Shown here one piece after another: positions 18,439 through 27,319 of a DNA stretch of 64,000 nt (positions are counted from its first letter, which is position 1; every line of letters starts with the position of its first letter). Where the stretch lies: contig LR698958.1 of NCBI GenBank assembly GCA_902381685.1, positions 869,672 to 933,671 on the forward strand, in the 5' to 3' direction. Source of the stretch: Lachnospiraceae bacterium. Lineage in GTDB: Bacteria > Bacillota > Clostridia > Lachnospirales > Lachnospiraceae. The notes below the pieces were generated by a model. That model made no database searches. It saw nothing but the letters and a program-made list of their open reading frames with translations, and had not been told where the DNA came from. Position numbers and translations under genes: made by a program.

Positions 18439-19629
18439 TTGAAAAAAAGAATAGGGATTGTTTTAATTGTAACTATATTTTTTAGTATAACGGCAAAAGC
18501 GGTTGAAAAGCCCAAAGAGTTGTACGCCCAGTCAGCAGTTCTTATGGACGCAGACAGTGGGCGTATTTTATTTGAAAAAAATGGAGATCAACGGAGAGCA
18601 ATGGCGAGCACAACGAAAATTATGACTTGTATCCTCGCGCTGGAGAGAGGAGGTCTGGAAGGGGAGGTTGTTGCATCAGAAAATGCCGCAAAGCAGCCGA
18701 AAGTTCATTTGGGAGTGGAAAAGGGTGAAACTTTTCGCCTGCGGGATCTGCTGTATTCACTTATGCTGGAATCACACAACGACAGTGCAGTGATGATAGC
18801 GGAAAAGGTGGGAGGAAGTGTAGAAAAATTTGCAAAGATGATGAATGAAAAGGCGAAAGAAATTGGCTGCATCAATACATATTTTATTACTCCGAATGGT
18901 CTGGACGCAAAAGACGATACTGGAAAACATTCCACTACAGCGGGAGAACTGGCAAAGATAATGAGTTACTGTATTACACAATCACCAAAAAAGGAAGAAT
19001 TTTTAGCGATTACAGGGCAGAAAAGTTATCAGTTTACCAATATGGAGAAAACACGAACTTATATATGCCATAATCATAATGCATTTTTAGAAATGATGGA
19101 AGGAGCAATTTCCGGAAAGACAGGGTTTACGGGAGAGGCGGGGTATTGCTATGTGGGCGCATTGAGAAGGAATGACAGGACATTTGTGGTGGCGCTATTA
19201 GGGTGTGGCTGGCCTAATAATAAAACATACAAATGGTCGGACACAAAAAAATTGATGCAGTACGGTTTGGACTCTTTTCAATATAAAGATATTGAGCCTG
19301 CTATTTATTTTGAGACAATACCGGTCGAAAACGGAATTCCACAAGATGAGGATTTTACGGAAAAGGCGCAGTTAAGATTTTGTGTGAAAGGAAAGAAAAA
19401 AATCAGCGAAAGAATTTTGATGAGCGATGAAGAAAGCGTAAGGGTGGAGACGAAAATAAAAAAGGAATGGAAGGCTCCGATAGAAAAAGGTGAGAGGGCT
19501 GGAACCGTCACATATTATTTGAATGATATTCCTGTCAGAGAATATGAGGTGGTAACTGAGAATGGCGTGGAAGAAATGACATGGAACTGGTGTCTGAGAC
19601 AGATGATAGAAAAATATATGACATTATAA
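18439..19629 (+). CDS. D-Ala-D-Ala carboxypeptidase (DacF-like), intact paralogue
   Basis: About 396 aa from TTG 18439 (AGGTG at 18425-18429 sits 9 nt upstream; GTG 18427 is the alternative). The product has a signal peptide (about 1-23) and catalytic motifs S57-T-T-K60, S112-H-N114 and K227-T-G, then the PBP5-type C-terminal beta domain. It trims the terminal D-Ala of peptidoglycan stem peptides outside the membrane. It follows scpB, a common place for dacF-type genes in clostridia. Motif spacing is almost the same as in the interrupted gene upstream, so it may cover for that gene. Confidence 0.92.
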   Translation: MKKRIGIVLIVTIFFSITAKAVEKPKELYAQSAVLMDADSGRILFEKNGDQRRAMASTTKIMTCILALERGGLEGEVVASENAAKQPKVHLGVEKGETFRLRDLLYSLMLESHNDSAVMIAEKVGGSVEKFAKMMNEKAKEIGCINTYFITPNGLDAKDDTGKHSTTAGELAKIMSYCITQSPKKEEFLAITGQKSYQFTNMEKTRTYICHNHNAFLEMMEGAISGKTGFTGEAGYCYVGALRRNDRTFVVALLGCGWPNNKTYKWSDTKKLMQYGLDSFQYKDIEPAIYFETIPVENGIPQDEDFTEKAQLRFCVKGKKKISERILMSDEESVRVETKIKKEWKAPIEKGERAGTVTYYLNDIPVREYEVVTENGVEEMTWNWCLRQMIEKYMTL

Positions 19630-19661
19630 AAGGAAGAGTAGAGTGTCTGCCCCTCCTTTTT
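19628..19661. terminator. Shared terminator between dac and the aminopeptidase gene
   Basis: AAAAGGA / TCCTTTT stem with U-runs on both strands, placed between convergent genes. Confidence 0.6.
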
Positions 19662-19684
19662 GAGAAAATGGAAATATGAAGAAC

Positions 19685-21472
19685 CTATATAGCACGAGTA
19701 TATTCTTTTAACCATTCTCTTTCTTCATCTGTAAGATGAGGAGCAATTTTTTCATATACTTGTGCGTGGTAGTTATTCAGCCAATCAATCTCAAATTTAG
19801 TCATATACTGTGTATCGATACCGTCAAGGTCGATAGGTGCGAAAGTGATTGTCTCAAATTCCATGAACTGTCCGTATTTATTCTGTTCTGCTTTCTTAAC
19901 GATAAATTCATTTTCGATACGGATACCGAATTTTCCGTCTTCATAGATACCCGGTTCGTCTGTGATGACCATACCTTCTTCTAACTGGTGGTGTTCGTTT
20001 TTGCTTGGAACAACATACCAGCGGAAACCTGTAGGCGCTTCATGAATATTTCCGAGGTAACCTACACCGTGTCCTGTACCACACTGGAAATCCAATCCCA
20101 GATCCCAAATAGGTCCTCTTGCGAGAATGTCAAGATTGTATCCGTAGCAGCCATATAAGAATTTTGCTCTTGACAAATTCATCATAGCACGCACAACTGC
20201 AGTGAAATATTTTTTCATTTCATCGTCAACAGAACCAAGTACAAATGTTCTTGTGATATCTGTAGAACCTTCAAAATATCCTCCGCCTGTATCATTTAAG
20301 AAGAAAGCGCCGCTTTCTAATTTGACATCAGATTCAGGGGAAGGAGAATAGTGCATCATTGCCGCATGGTCTTTAAATGCACACAACGGTTCAAAACTGT
20401 CGCGAATATAACCTTCCTGCTCTGCGCGGAAACCTGTTAACTTATCAGCGGAACTTAATTCAGTAATTGTCTCTTTATCGTAACGTGTTTTTACCCAATG
20501 CATGAATTTTGTAATGGCAACCCCGTCTTTGATATGAGCCTGTCTGATATTCTCCAATTCTACAGGATTTTTCATCGCTTTAAAAAGAATAGTAGGGTTT
20601 GCGTGCTCTACAATCTTACAAGGAATGTTCTTATAGAGCGCATAGTTCATTTTCATTGGATCGATCATAATGGTTTCGTCTGCCGAAAGTGTCTTGATAT
20701 CTTCGTAAATATCATTGTATGGGTGGATATGTACGTTGTTTTTTGCTAATTCGGCTAAGATTTCATCGTTTAATTTATTTTCATCAACATATAAGTCGAC
20801 ACAGTCCATTTTTACTACTGCATAAGAAAGTAAAAGTGGGAAGAAATCAATATCATCTCCACGAACATTCAAAAGCCAGCATACATCGTCAAGAGAGGCG
20901 ATGGCGTGAACGGTAGCACCGTGATCGCGCATAACCTGACGTACACGTTCTAATTTGGAAGAAGTGCTTTCTCCAGAATATTTTTCAGGAAGGAAAAATG
21001 CAGGTTTATCTGAAAGTGGAGGTCTGTCCGTCCAAACTTCGTCAATTAAATCTTCAGAATAGTCAATGGAAATGTTTTTTGGTAAAAGGGCTTCTTCGTA
21101 TTCCTGTCCTTCGCCCATTGATAATACACGTCCGTCAAAACCTACTTTTCCGCCTTCTTTTACGTTTGATGCGAGAAATTCCGTTACGGAAGGAGTGTCA
21201 CCCACGAACATTTTCATTAAGCGTATTCCGCTTCCTTCCAATTCATTTGTTGCCTGAAAGAAGTATCTTCCGTCTGTCCAAAGACCTGCATCTTCTTGCA
21301 TAATAACGGCAGTTCCGTAAGAGCCGCTAAATCCTGTGATGAATTTTCTTGACTTGAAATGTTCTCCTACATATTCACTTTGATGAAAATCAGCAGTTGG
21401 AACAACGTAAGCGTCAATTCCTTTTTCTGTCATTAGTGAACGAAGGTTTGCAATTCTTTCTGTTACTTTCAT
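19685..21472 (-). CDS. Xaa-Pro aminopeptidase (aminopeptidase P family)
   Basis: 595 aa, cytoplasmic, removing N-terminal residues that precede proline. It is the long three-domain form: two creatinase-like N-terminal domains (1 to about 310) and a C-terminal pita-bread metallopeptidase. Metal ligands appear in FLNDTGGGYFEGSTDITRTF (two Asp), GTGHGVGYLGNIHE (His), TDEPGIYEDGKFGIRIEN (Glu) and a final Glu. The start at 21472 has GGAGG upstream. Next to it on the same strand is a peptide transporter, which suggests a shared role in using proline-containing peptides. Confidence 0.93.
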   Translation of the reverse strand: MKVTERIANLRSLMTEKGIDAYVVPTADFHQSEYVGEHFKSRKFITGFSGSYGTAVIMQEDAGLWTDGRYFFQATNELEGSGIRLMKMFVGDTPSVTEFLASNVKEGGKVGFDGRVLSMGEGQEYEEALLPKNISIDYSEDLIDEVWTDRPPLSDKPAFFLPEKYSGESTSSKLERVRQVMRDHGATVHAIASLDDVCWLLNVRGDDIDFFPLLLSYAVVKMDCVDLYVDENKLNDEILAELAKNNVHIHPYNDIYEDIKTLSADETIMIDPMKMNYALYKNIPCKIVEHANPTILFKAMKNPVELENIRQAHIKDGVAITKFMHWVKTRYDKETITELSSADKLTGFRAEQEGYIRDSFEPLCAFKDHAAMMHYSPSPESDVKLESGAFFLNDTGGGYFEGSTDITRTFVLGSVDDEMKKYFTAVVRAMMNLSRAKFLYGCYGYNLDILARGPIWDLGLDFQCGTGHGVGYLGNIHEAPTGFRWYVVPSKNEHHQLEEGMVITDEPGIYEDGKFGIRIENEFIVKKAEQNKYGQFMEFETITFAPIDLDGIDTQYMTKFEIDWLNNYHAQVYEKIAPHLTDEEREWLKEYTRAI

Positions 21473-21514
21473 GTTGAAATAACCTCCTATTCGTATAATT
21501 TAAACTATACTAAT

Positions 21515-21542
21515 ATTTTATCACAGAAAAAAATAGAATCAA
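21515..21542 (-). promoter_or_regulatory. Promoter of the aminopeptidase P gene
   Basis: On the minus strand TTGATT (21542-21537), 16-bp spacer with TGA before TAAAAT (21520-21515). Confidence 0.6.
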
Positions 21543-21553
21543 TATTTTCATAT

Positions 21554-21586
21554 AAAAAAACAGCCTGATTTCAGACTGTTTTTTTA
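21554..21586 (-). terminator. Terminator of the POT transporter gene
   Basis: AAAAAAACAG / CTGTTTTTTT stem with a 12-nt loop, just downstream of the transporter stop on the minus strand. Confidence 0.75.
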
Positions 21587-21616
21587 TGGAGCTTTAAGTA
21601 AATCTAATTCTAATTC

Positions 21617-22987
21617 TTATTCTTCTCCTTCTGATGTTAAACCGTTTAATGGTTTGATTAAGAAGAACATAACGATTGCACAAACGAATGAAATAATCAT
21701 GAATGATAACATGATGTTAAAATCACCCATTTTTTCAACAAGTTTCATGATTTCACCATTGATTGTTGAAGCAATGAAAGAAGCCATTGTCCAAATACCC
21801 ATTAACAATGATAAGTATTTTTTAGGAGCAAATTTACTTACGAATGAGTTTCCAAGTGGAGAGAAACAAATTTCACCACAAGTAATTAATACACCGAATA
21901 AGCAAATCCATAAGAAGTGTGCTTTACCAGCACCTCTTACGATGTCCATAAGTGCTAATGCACCGTAAGATAATCCTAAGAATACGAATGATAAAGTAAC
22001 TTTCTGGAACATAGATAAGTCACCTTTTGGTCTGTTTGAAAGTTTTTCCCAAAGTTTAGCAGCAGCCAAACTCATGAAGATACATAATAAACCATTCCAT
22101 GTTGTTGTTAAGTGAGCAGGTGAAAGTTCAAATCCACCAACTGTACGCATTACGTTATCACGAATATAGAATGTAAGGAAAATGTCTTGCTGATAGTATG
22201 CTAACCAGAATACAACTGAGAATAATGTAACTAAAAGAATAGCAATTACATTTTTCTTCTGTAATGATGTAAGTGGAGCTGTAGTTTTTTCTTTCTTTTC
22301 GTGACTTTCCTGTCCGATAACATTTCCCTGTGTATCTGTAAGATATTTGAAAGGTAATTTACCTTGTCCCTGTAATAATCCGTAGCAGGCTGTGAAAATA
22401 GCACCACCGATAAAGATAAGGATTGCACAAAGGAAGAATACCTGTCTGTATCCTAATACGTCACCTTTTTTGAATGTTGACATATATAATGCCGCACAAA
22501 TCATTGAACCGAAAAAGGCACCGATATTAACAAATGAATACTGAATTGAGAATGCAGTGTCAAGAAGTTTTTCGTCATCAAACAAACGTCCGATGATAGC
22601 AGCAAGGTTACCCTTGAAGAAAGCTGTACCGATTGCTACAACGATAATCATAGCCCAAACCATTCCAACACTGTGAGATTGCCAACCAAGTAAATATCCG
22701 ATACCCATTAAAATACAACCAAGTGTTACTGCGTATCTAGCACCTAAGAAACGGTCACAAATCCAACCACCTACGATTGGTGTGATGTAAGTAAATGATG
22801 TTAATGCTGCTGCGATAGGAGCTGCATCAACTTCGCTAAGTCCAATACCACCTTCTGCAACTGAAGTTGCAAGGAAAAGTGCTAAAAGTGGTTTTGTACC
22901 ATAGAAAGCGAAACGTTCAAATGTGAAAGTAATACAACAAATCCAATATCCAATAGGATATCTTCCTTTTTTCGCTGTTGCGCCCAT
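21617..22987 (-). CDS. POT/PTR family proton-coupled peptide transporter
   Basis: 456 aa from the ATG at 22987 (minus); GGAGG at 22997-23001 sets this start, excluding 26 upstream in-frame codons. The membrane protein has about 12-14 helices. It carries the POT signature FERFAFYGTKPLL (ExxER-type start), GGWICDRFLGARYAVTLG, and a FFKGNLAAIIGRLFDD segment with the PTR2 FYxxINxGS-like SFVNIGAFFGS. It imports di- and tripeptides using the proton gradient. It pairs functionally with the adjacent aminopeptidase P. Its mRNA has an unusually long (about 250 nt) leader. Confidence 0.9.
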   Translation of the reverse strand: MGATAKKGRYPIGYWICCITFTFERFAFYGTKPLLALFLATSVAEGGIGLSEVDAAPIAAALTSFTYITPIVGGWICDRFLGARYAVTLGCILMGIGYLLGWQSHSVGMVWAMIIVVAIGTAFFKGNLAAIIGRLFDDEKLLDTAFSIQYSFVNIGAFFGSMICAALYMSTFKKGDVLGYRQVFFLCAILIFIGGAIFTACYGLLQGQGKLPFKYLTDTQGNVIGQESHEKKEKTTAPLTSLQKKNVIAILLVTLFSVVFWLAYYQQDIFLTFYIRDNVMRTVGGFELSPAHLTTTWNGLLCIFMSLAAAKLWEKLSNRPKGDLSMFQKVTLSFVFLGLSYGALALMDIVRGAGKAHFLWICLFGVLITCGEICFSPLGNSFVSKFAPKKYLSLLMGIWTMASFIASTINGEIMKLVEKMGDFNIMLSFMIISFVCAIVMFFLIKPLNGLTSEGEE

Positions 22988-23148
22988 AAGTTTAAACCTC
23001 CAATAAAAAATAAAATTTGTTTTCTCTTTTGTGAAAAAGAGGTTGCCATCAGAATTGTCGTGCAAATGAAAAAATCAAATTCCATTTGTCATATGCAAGG
23101 CTCCAGACTTACATAACTTAAAGCAATATGTTATTTTCAAAGTACACG

Positions 23149-23214
23149 TTTCTAACGCTTTGTCTGTGCGGACAAAAATCCGTCCGGTACGGGATAGAAA
23201 CAAAGTGTTAGGAA
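23149..23214. other. Structured element in the POT transporter leader
   Basis: An outer 12-15 bp stem (CTAACGCTTTGT 23152-23163 with ACAAAGTGTTAG 23200-23211) encloses an inner CGGAC / GTCCG hairpin (23169-23173, 23182-23186). By the promoter at 23248-23276 it would be transcribed on the minus strand, about 27 nt after the start site. The wobble positions pair better in the plus-strand RNA. It matches no riboswitch class I can recall. Outside this element and the two promoters, I see nothing else in the 22988-23487 gap. Confidence 0.5.
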
Positions 23215-23247
23215 TTTACTGATGTAATCATTTATCCCATGAAAATA

Positions 23248-23276
23248 ATTATAGCATAAAATGTAGTAGTGTGCAA
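23248..23276 (-). promoter_or_regulatory. Promoter of the POT transporter
   Basis: Minus strand TTGCAC (23276-23271), 17-bp spacer ending TGC, TATAAT (23253-23248): extended -10 sigma-A promoter. Confidence 0.75.
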
Positions 23277-23386
23277 ATAGAATTGTTTTCTTTTTTTAGA
23301 AAAACTTAAGAAAAATTTAATAGACCATATATACAAAAAAACGATAAAAGTATGTGAAAAAAATATCAAATCTTTTACAAAAAGCA

Positions 23387-23415
23387 TTGATATTTAGAAT
23401 GGTGTATTATATAAT
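23387..23415 (+). promoter_or_regulatory. Promoter of the decarboxylase operon
   Basis: TTGATA (23387-23392), 17-bp spacer, TATAAT (23410-23415); a second TATAAT overlaps at 23415-23420. Confidence 0.75.
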
Positions 23416-23487
23416 ATAATCGGCAGAGAATTTGGTTGAATTTTTTAAAATTTTAATAGAAATTTAAAGAAAATGGAGGGCTTAAAC

Positions 23488-24924
23488 ATGAGCAACACAA
23501 CAGCAAACCCGGCAAGTAGGAGAATTGCCGCTTTACTTGATTCGGGAAGTTTTGTTGAAATTGGTGGTGCTGTTACAGCAAGAACTACTGATTTCAATAT
23601 GCAAACAAAAGATACTCACGCAGATGGTGTTATTACCGGATACGGAGTTATTGACGGCAATCTTGTATATGTATACAGTCAAGATGCTACTGTATTAAAT
23701 GGAGCTATTGGAGAAATGCACGCAAAAAAGATTGCGGCTATTTACGACATGGCAATGAAAATGGGAGCACCCGTTATTGCTTTAATTGATTGTGCAGGAC
23801 TAAGACTTCAAGAGGCAACAGATGCACTTCATGCTTTTGGAAGTCTGTATTTAAAACAGACAATGGCTTCGGGAGTGATTCCACAGATTACTGCGATATT
23901 CGGTACTTGTGGTGGAGGACTTGCAATGGTTCCTGCTCTCACTGATTTTACTTTTATGGAAGAAAAGCAAGGAAAATTATTTGTAAATTCACCAAATGCA
24001 TTAGCAGGAAATTCAGTAGAAAAATGCGATACGGCATCAGCCACATTCCAAAGTGAAGAAACAGGGCTTGTTGACGGTATCGGAACAGAAGAAGAAATTT
24101 TAAGTCAGATTCGTTCCCTTGTAACGATTCTTCCGGCAAACAATGAAGATGACCAGTCTTATGATGAATGTCTGGATGATTTGAATAGAGCCTGCGAAGG
24201 TATTGAAAATGCCAGCGGTGATGCGAGAATGACTTTGGCAATGATTTCGGATGAATATGTATTCTTTGAAACAAAGAAAGAATATGCGAAAGAAATGGTG
24301 ACGGGATTTATCCGCCTGAACGGAATGACTGTAGGTGCAGTTGCAAATTGCTCAAAGCACTATGATGAAGAAGGAAATCTTCAGGAAGAATATGCAACTG
24401 ATTTGACGGTAAACGGATGCAGAAAAGCAAAAGAATTTGTAGATTTCTGTGATGCATTTAATATTCCGGTTTTTACATTAACAAATGTAACAGGATTTGA
24501 AGCAACAAAATGTTCAGAGAAAAATATTGCTAGAGAAGTTGCAAAACTTACTTATGCTTTTGCGGACGCAACAGTTCCAAAAGTAAATGTGATTGTGGGA
24601 AAAGCATATGGAAGTGCTTATGTGGCAATGAACAGTAAATCAATCGGAGCAGATATGGTATATGCATGGCCGACAGCGGAAATTGGCATGATGGATGCTG
24701 AACTGGCTGCAAAAATTATGTATGCAGATGCAGACGCAGATACCATTCAGGAAGAGGCGAAAAAATATAAAGAATTACAGTCAAGCCCGCTTTCAGCAGC
24801 GAGAAGAGGTTATGTAGATACAATTATTAACCCAGCAGATACAAGAAAGTATGTGATTGGAGCATTTGAGATGTTATTTACAAAGAGGGAAGAGCGTCCA
24901 TCTAAAAAACACGGAACGGTTTAG
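23488..24924 (+). CDS. Acyl-CoA carboxyltransferase subunit (MmdA/12S-like)
   Basis: 478 aa from ATG 23488; the GGAGGG RBS (23475-23480) lies after the alternative ATG 23473, which is therefore rejected. It is a crotonase-fold carboxyl transferase with two halves. The N-terminal half has HADGVITGYGVIDG and DCAGLRLQEA; the C-terminal half has TNVTGFEATKCSE and GKAYGSAYVAMNSKSIGAD. Relatives are the alpha subunits of methylmalonyl-CoA, malonyl or glutaconyl-CoA decarboxylases and the transcarboxylase 12S subunit. It would move CO2 between an acyl-CoA and the biotin protein encoded downstream. The acyl-CoA substrate cannot be read from the sequence. Confidence 0.88.
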   Translation: MSNTTANPASRRIAALLDSGSFVEIGGAVTARTTDFNMQTKDTHADGVITGYGVIDGNLVYVYSQDATVLNGAIGEMHAKKIAAIYDMAMKMGAPVIALIDCAGLRLQEATDALHAFGSLYLKQTMASGVIPQITAIFGTCGGGLAMVPALTDFTFMEEKQGKLFVNSPNALAGNSVEKCDTASATFQSEETGLVDGIGTEEEILSQIRSLVTILPANNEDDQSYDECLDDLNRACEGIENASGDARMTLAMISDEYVFFETKKEYAKEMVTGFIRLNGMTVGAVANCSKHYDEEGNLQEEYATDLTVNGCRKAKEFVDFCDAFNIPVFTLTNVTGFEATKCSEKNIAREVAKLTYAFADATVPKVNVIVGKAYGSAYVAMNSKSIGADMVYAWPTAEIGMMDAELAAKIMYADADADTIQEEAKKYKELQSSPLSAARRGYVDTIINPADTRKYVIGAFEMLFTKREERPSKKHGTV

Positions 24925-24938
24925 TGAGGTGAAACAAA

Positions 24939-25703
24939 GTGAAAAAAAGAATTAGTTTATTACTATGCGTTTTCGTGCTTACATTTAGTTTTATCGGTTG
25001 TGGAAGTGAAAAGAAAACGGTAGAGTATGATAAAGAAATGCTGGAGCAGAGTGCAGAAATCATTATTCAAAGTTTTTCGGAGATGGACGATGAAACTTTT
25101 GCACAGTATGAAGAGGGTTCAGAATTACAGGTGAATATGATGCTGCTTCAGTCAGGACTTCCGATAGAAAAGGAAGAATTTGTTTCTATGATTCATTCAT
25201 GGCAGGCGTCTATCGATGAGTGTGGTGACTACAAAAAACATGGAGAGTACAAAGTTGAAGCAAAAACAAATGAAGTTATTTTAAGTACGGAAGCAACATA
25301 TGAAGAAAGAAAAGCAACTATCGAGTTTAAATTCGATGATGAGTTGAAAATGGAATCTATGGACGTTTCAGCTAAATATTCAACAGCGGAAATTCTTGAA
25401 AAAGCGGGAATGAACACGGTGTTAGGAATGGGAACAGTATTTGTTGTGCTGATTTTCCTTGCGTTTATTATTTCTTTATTAAAATATATTCCTATTATTA
25501 TGGGAAAATTTGGAAAGAAAGAAGAAAAGAAAGAAACAGTTGTGACAAAAGCGGTAGCAGTGGAACAAAATGAAACTCCGGCTATGGACGATTTAGAATT
25601 AGTAGCGGTGATTACAGCGGCGATTGCAGCTGAAACCGGAACATCATCAGATGGATTTGTTGTTCGTTCAATTAAACGAAGAACATCAAATAATTGGAAT
25701 TAG
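24939..25703 (+). CDS. OadG-family gamma subunit with exported lipoprotein-like N-terminus
   Basis: 254 aa. Residues 1-22 form a lipoprotein signal (lipobox FIGCG). A polar domain of about 120 residues follows, then one membrane helix (about 162-184: TVLGMGTVFVVLIFLAFIISLL, the OadG signature). The end is a cytoplasmic tail with charged and Ala-rich parts (ELVAVITAAIAAETG). Classical OadG subunits are short (about 80-120 aa) and start at the helix. It anchors and assembles the Na+ pump with the beta subunit. It lies 14 bp after the carboxyltransferase gene. Confidence 0.82.
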   Translation: MKKRISLLLCVFVLTFSFIGCGSEKKTVEYDKEMLEQSAEIIIQSFSEMDDETFAQYEEGSELQVNMMLLQSGLPIEKEEFVSMIHSWQASIDECGDYKKHGEYKVEAKTNEVILSTEATYEERKATIEFKFDDELKMESMDVSAKYSTAEILEKAGMNTVLGMGTVFVVLIFLAFIISLLKYIPIIMGKFGKKEEKKETVVTKAVAVEQNETPAMDDLELVAVITAAIAAETGTSSDGFVVRSIKRRTSNNWN

Positions 25704-25727
25704 AATGAATTTTAGGAGGAAATCATA

Positions 25728-26087
25728 ATGAAAAATTATACAATTACAGTAAACGGAAACGTATATGACGTAACGGTAGAAGAAAAAGTTGGAGGAGCAG
25801 CACCTGTACAGAGAGCAGCCGTACCGGCAGCGCCTGTAGCAGCGCCTGTACAGAAACAGGCATCGGCAGCAGGAAACATTGAAGTAAAAGCAGGGGCAGC
25901 AGGTAAGGTATTCAAAATTGAAGCAAGTGTAGGGCAGAAAGTTTCAAGAGGAGATACAGTAATCGTTATTGAAGCAATGAAAATGGAAATTCCGGTAGTA
26001 GCACCTGAAGACGGAACAGTTGCTAGTATTGATGTAGCAGTTGGTGATGCAGTAGAAGCAGGAGCAGTAATGGCTACATTAAACTAG
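25728..26087 (+). CDS. Biotin carboxyl carrier protein
   Basis: 119 aa. There is a short N-terminal beta segment (NYTITVNGNVYDVTVEE), then an Ala/Pro-rich flexible linker (about 25-48, PAAPVAAPVQ). A biotinyl domain ends the protein, with the EAMKME site; Lys85 would carry biotin. It shuttles CO2 between the two carboxyltransferases and the membrane beta subunit. A strong AGGAGG precedes ATG 25728. Confidence 0.95.
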   Translation: MKNYTITVNGNVYDVTVEEKVGGAAPVQRAAVPAAPVAAPVQKQASAAGNIEVKAGAAGKVFKIEASVGQKVSRGDTVIVIEAMKMEIPVVAPEDGTVASIDVAVGDAVEAGAVMATLN

Positions 26088-26150
26088 GAATTACAAATAT
26101 GAAAAATAATTGTAAATTCCCAAATTTAACGTAAAGTGGGAGGTTAAAAA

Positions 26151-27302
26151 ATGGAATATATTACAAGTACATTAGGAAACCTCATGGACCAGACGGCGTT
26201 TTTTAACTTAACATGGGGAAACTATGTTATGATTGCTGTTGCCTGCGGGTTCCTATATTTAGCAATTAGAAAAGGATTTGAACCGCTTTTGTTAGTTCCG
26301 ATTGCTTTTGGTATGTTATTGGTAAATATTTATCCGGACATTATGTTGTCGATTGAAGAGTCTTCAAACGGAGTCGGCGGATTGCTGCATTACTTCTATT
26401 TATTAGATGAATGGGCAATTTTGCCATCACTGATTTTTATGGGTGTAGGTGCAATGACAGACTTTGGTCCGTTGATTGCAAACCCGAAAAGTTTCCTTTT
26501 GGGAGCAGCAGCACAGTTCGGTATTTTTGCGGCATATTTAGGTGCAATGGCAATGGGATTTTCAGACAAGGCTGCTGCAGCTATCTCTATCATCGGTGGA
26601 GCAGACGGTCCTACGTCTATTTTCCTTGCCGGTAAGTTACAACAGACGGCTATTTTAGGACCGATTGCGGTTGCGGCATATTCCTATATGTCATTAGTTC
26701 CGATTATCCAGCCGCCGATTATGAAATTATTGACAACGGAAGAAGAACGTAAAATTAAAATGGAACAGTTGAGACCGGTTTCTCAGTTGGAAAAAATTCT
26801 CTTCCCGATTATTATTACAATTGTTGTATCTTTAATTCTTCCTACAACAGCACCGCTTGTTGGTATGCTTATGTTAGGTAACTTATTTAAAGAGTGTGGC
26901 GTAGTAAGACAGTTGACGGAAACAGCATCAAACGCATTGATGTATATCGTTGTTATTTTGCTTGGAACATCGGTAGGTGCAACAACAAGTGCGGAAGCAT
27001 TTTTGAATATGGACACACTTAAAATTGTAGCATTAGGATTAGTAGCGTTTGCGTTTGGTACGGCGGCAGGTGTGCTGTTCGGTAAATTGATGTGTAAGGT
27101 GACTGGCGGAAAGGTAAATCCTCTGATTGGTTCTGCGGGTGTATCGGCAGTACCTATGGCAGCGAGGGTTTCGCAGAAAGTCGGTGCGGAAGCGGATCCT
27201 ACAAACTTCTTATTGATGCACGCAATGGGACCAAATGTTGCGGGTGTTATCGGTACTGCTGTTGCAGCCGGAACATTTATGGCGATTTTTGGTGTTAAAT
27301 AA
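26151..27302 (+). CDS. Na+-pumping decarboxylase beta subunit (OadB/GcdB/MmdB)
   Basis: 383 aa, very hydrophobic with about ten helices. It releases CO2 from carboxybiotin and exports Na+. Signature segments are GVGAMTDFGPLIANP, the re-entrant SIIGGADGPTSIFL (the Asp that binds Na+ in the family) and GSAGVSAVPMAARVSQ. GGGAGG lies before ATG 26151. It is the fourth gene of the operon, between the biotin protein and the OadA-like subunit. Confidence 0.95.
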   Translation: MEYITSTLGNLMDQTAFFNLTWGNYVMIAVACGFLYLAIRKGFEPLLLVPIAFGMLLVNIYPDIMLSIEESSNGVGGLLHYFYLLDEWAILPSLIFMGVGAMTDFGPLIANPKSFLLGAAAQFGIFAAYLGAMAMGFSDKAAAAISIIGGADGPTSIFLAGKLQQTAILGPIAVAAYSYMSLVPIIQPPIMKLLTTEEERKIKMEQLRPVSQLEKILFPIIITIVVSLILPTTAPLVGMLMLGNLFKECGVVRQLTETASNALMYIVVILLGTSVGATTSAEAFLNMDTLKIVALGLVAFAFGTAAGVLFGKLMCKVTGGKVNPLIGSAGVSAVPMAARVSQKVGAEADPTNFLLMHAMGPNVAGVIGTAVAAGTFMAIFGVK

Positions 27303-27319
27303 AGATGGAGGAAATTAGA

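Noticed and set aside
20998..21303. 101-codon plus-strand frame opposite the aminopeptidase P gene
   Set aside because: Antisense shadow of a well-conserved gene; no RBS and no family features.
23149..23214. Assignment to a known riboswitch class (c-di-GMP, guanidine, purine, THF)
   Set aside because: The conserved core sequences of these classes are not present; kept only as an unassigned structure.
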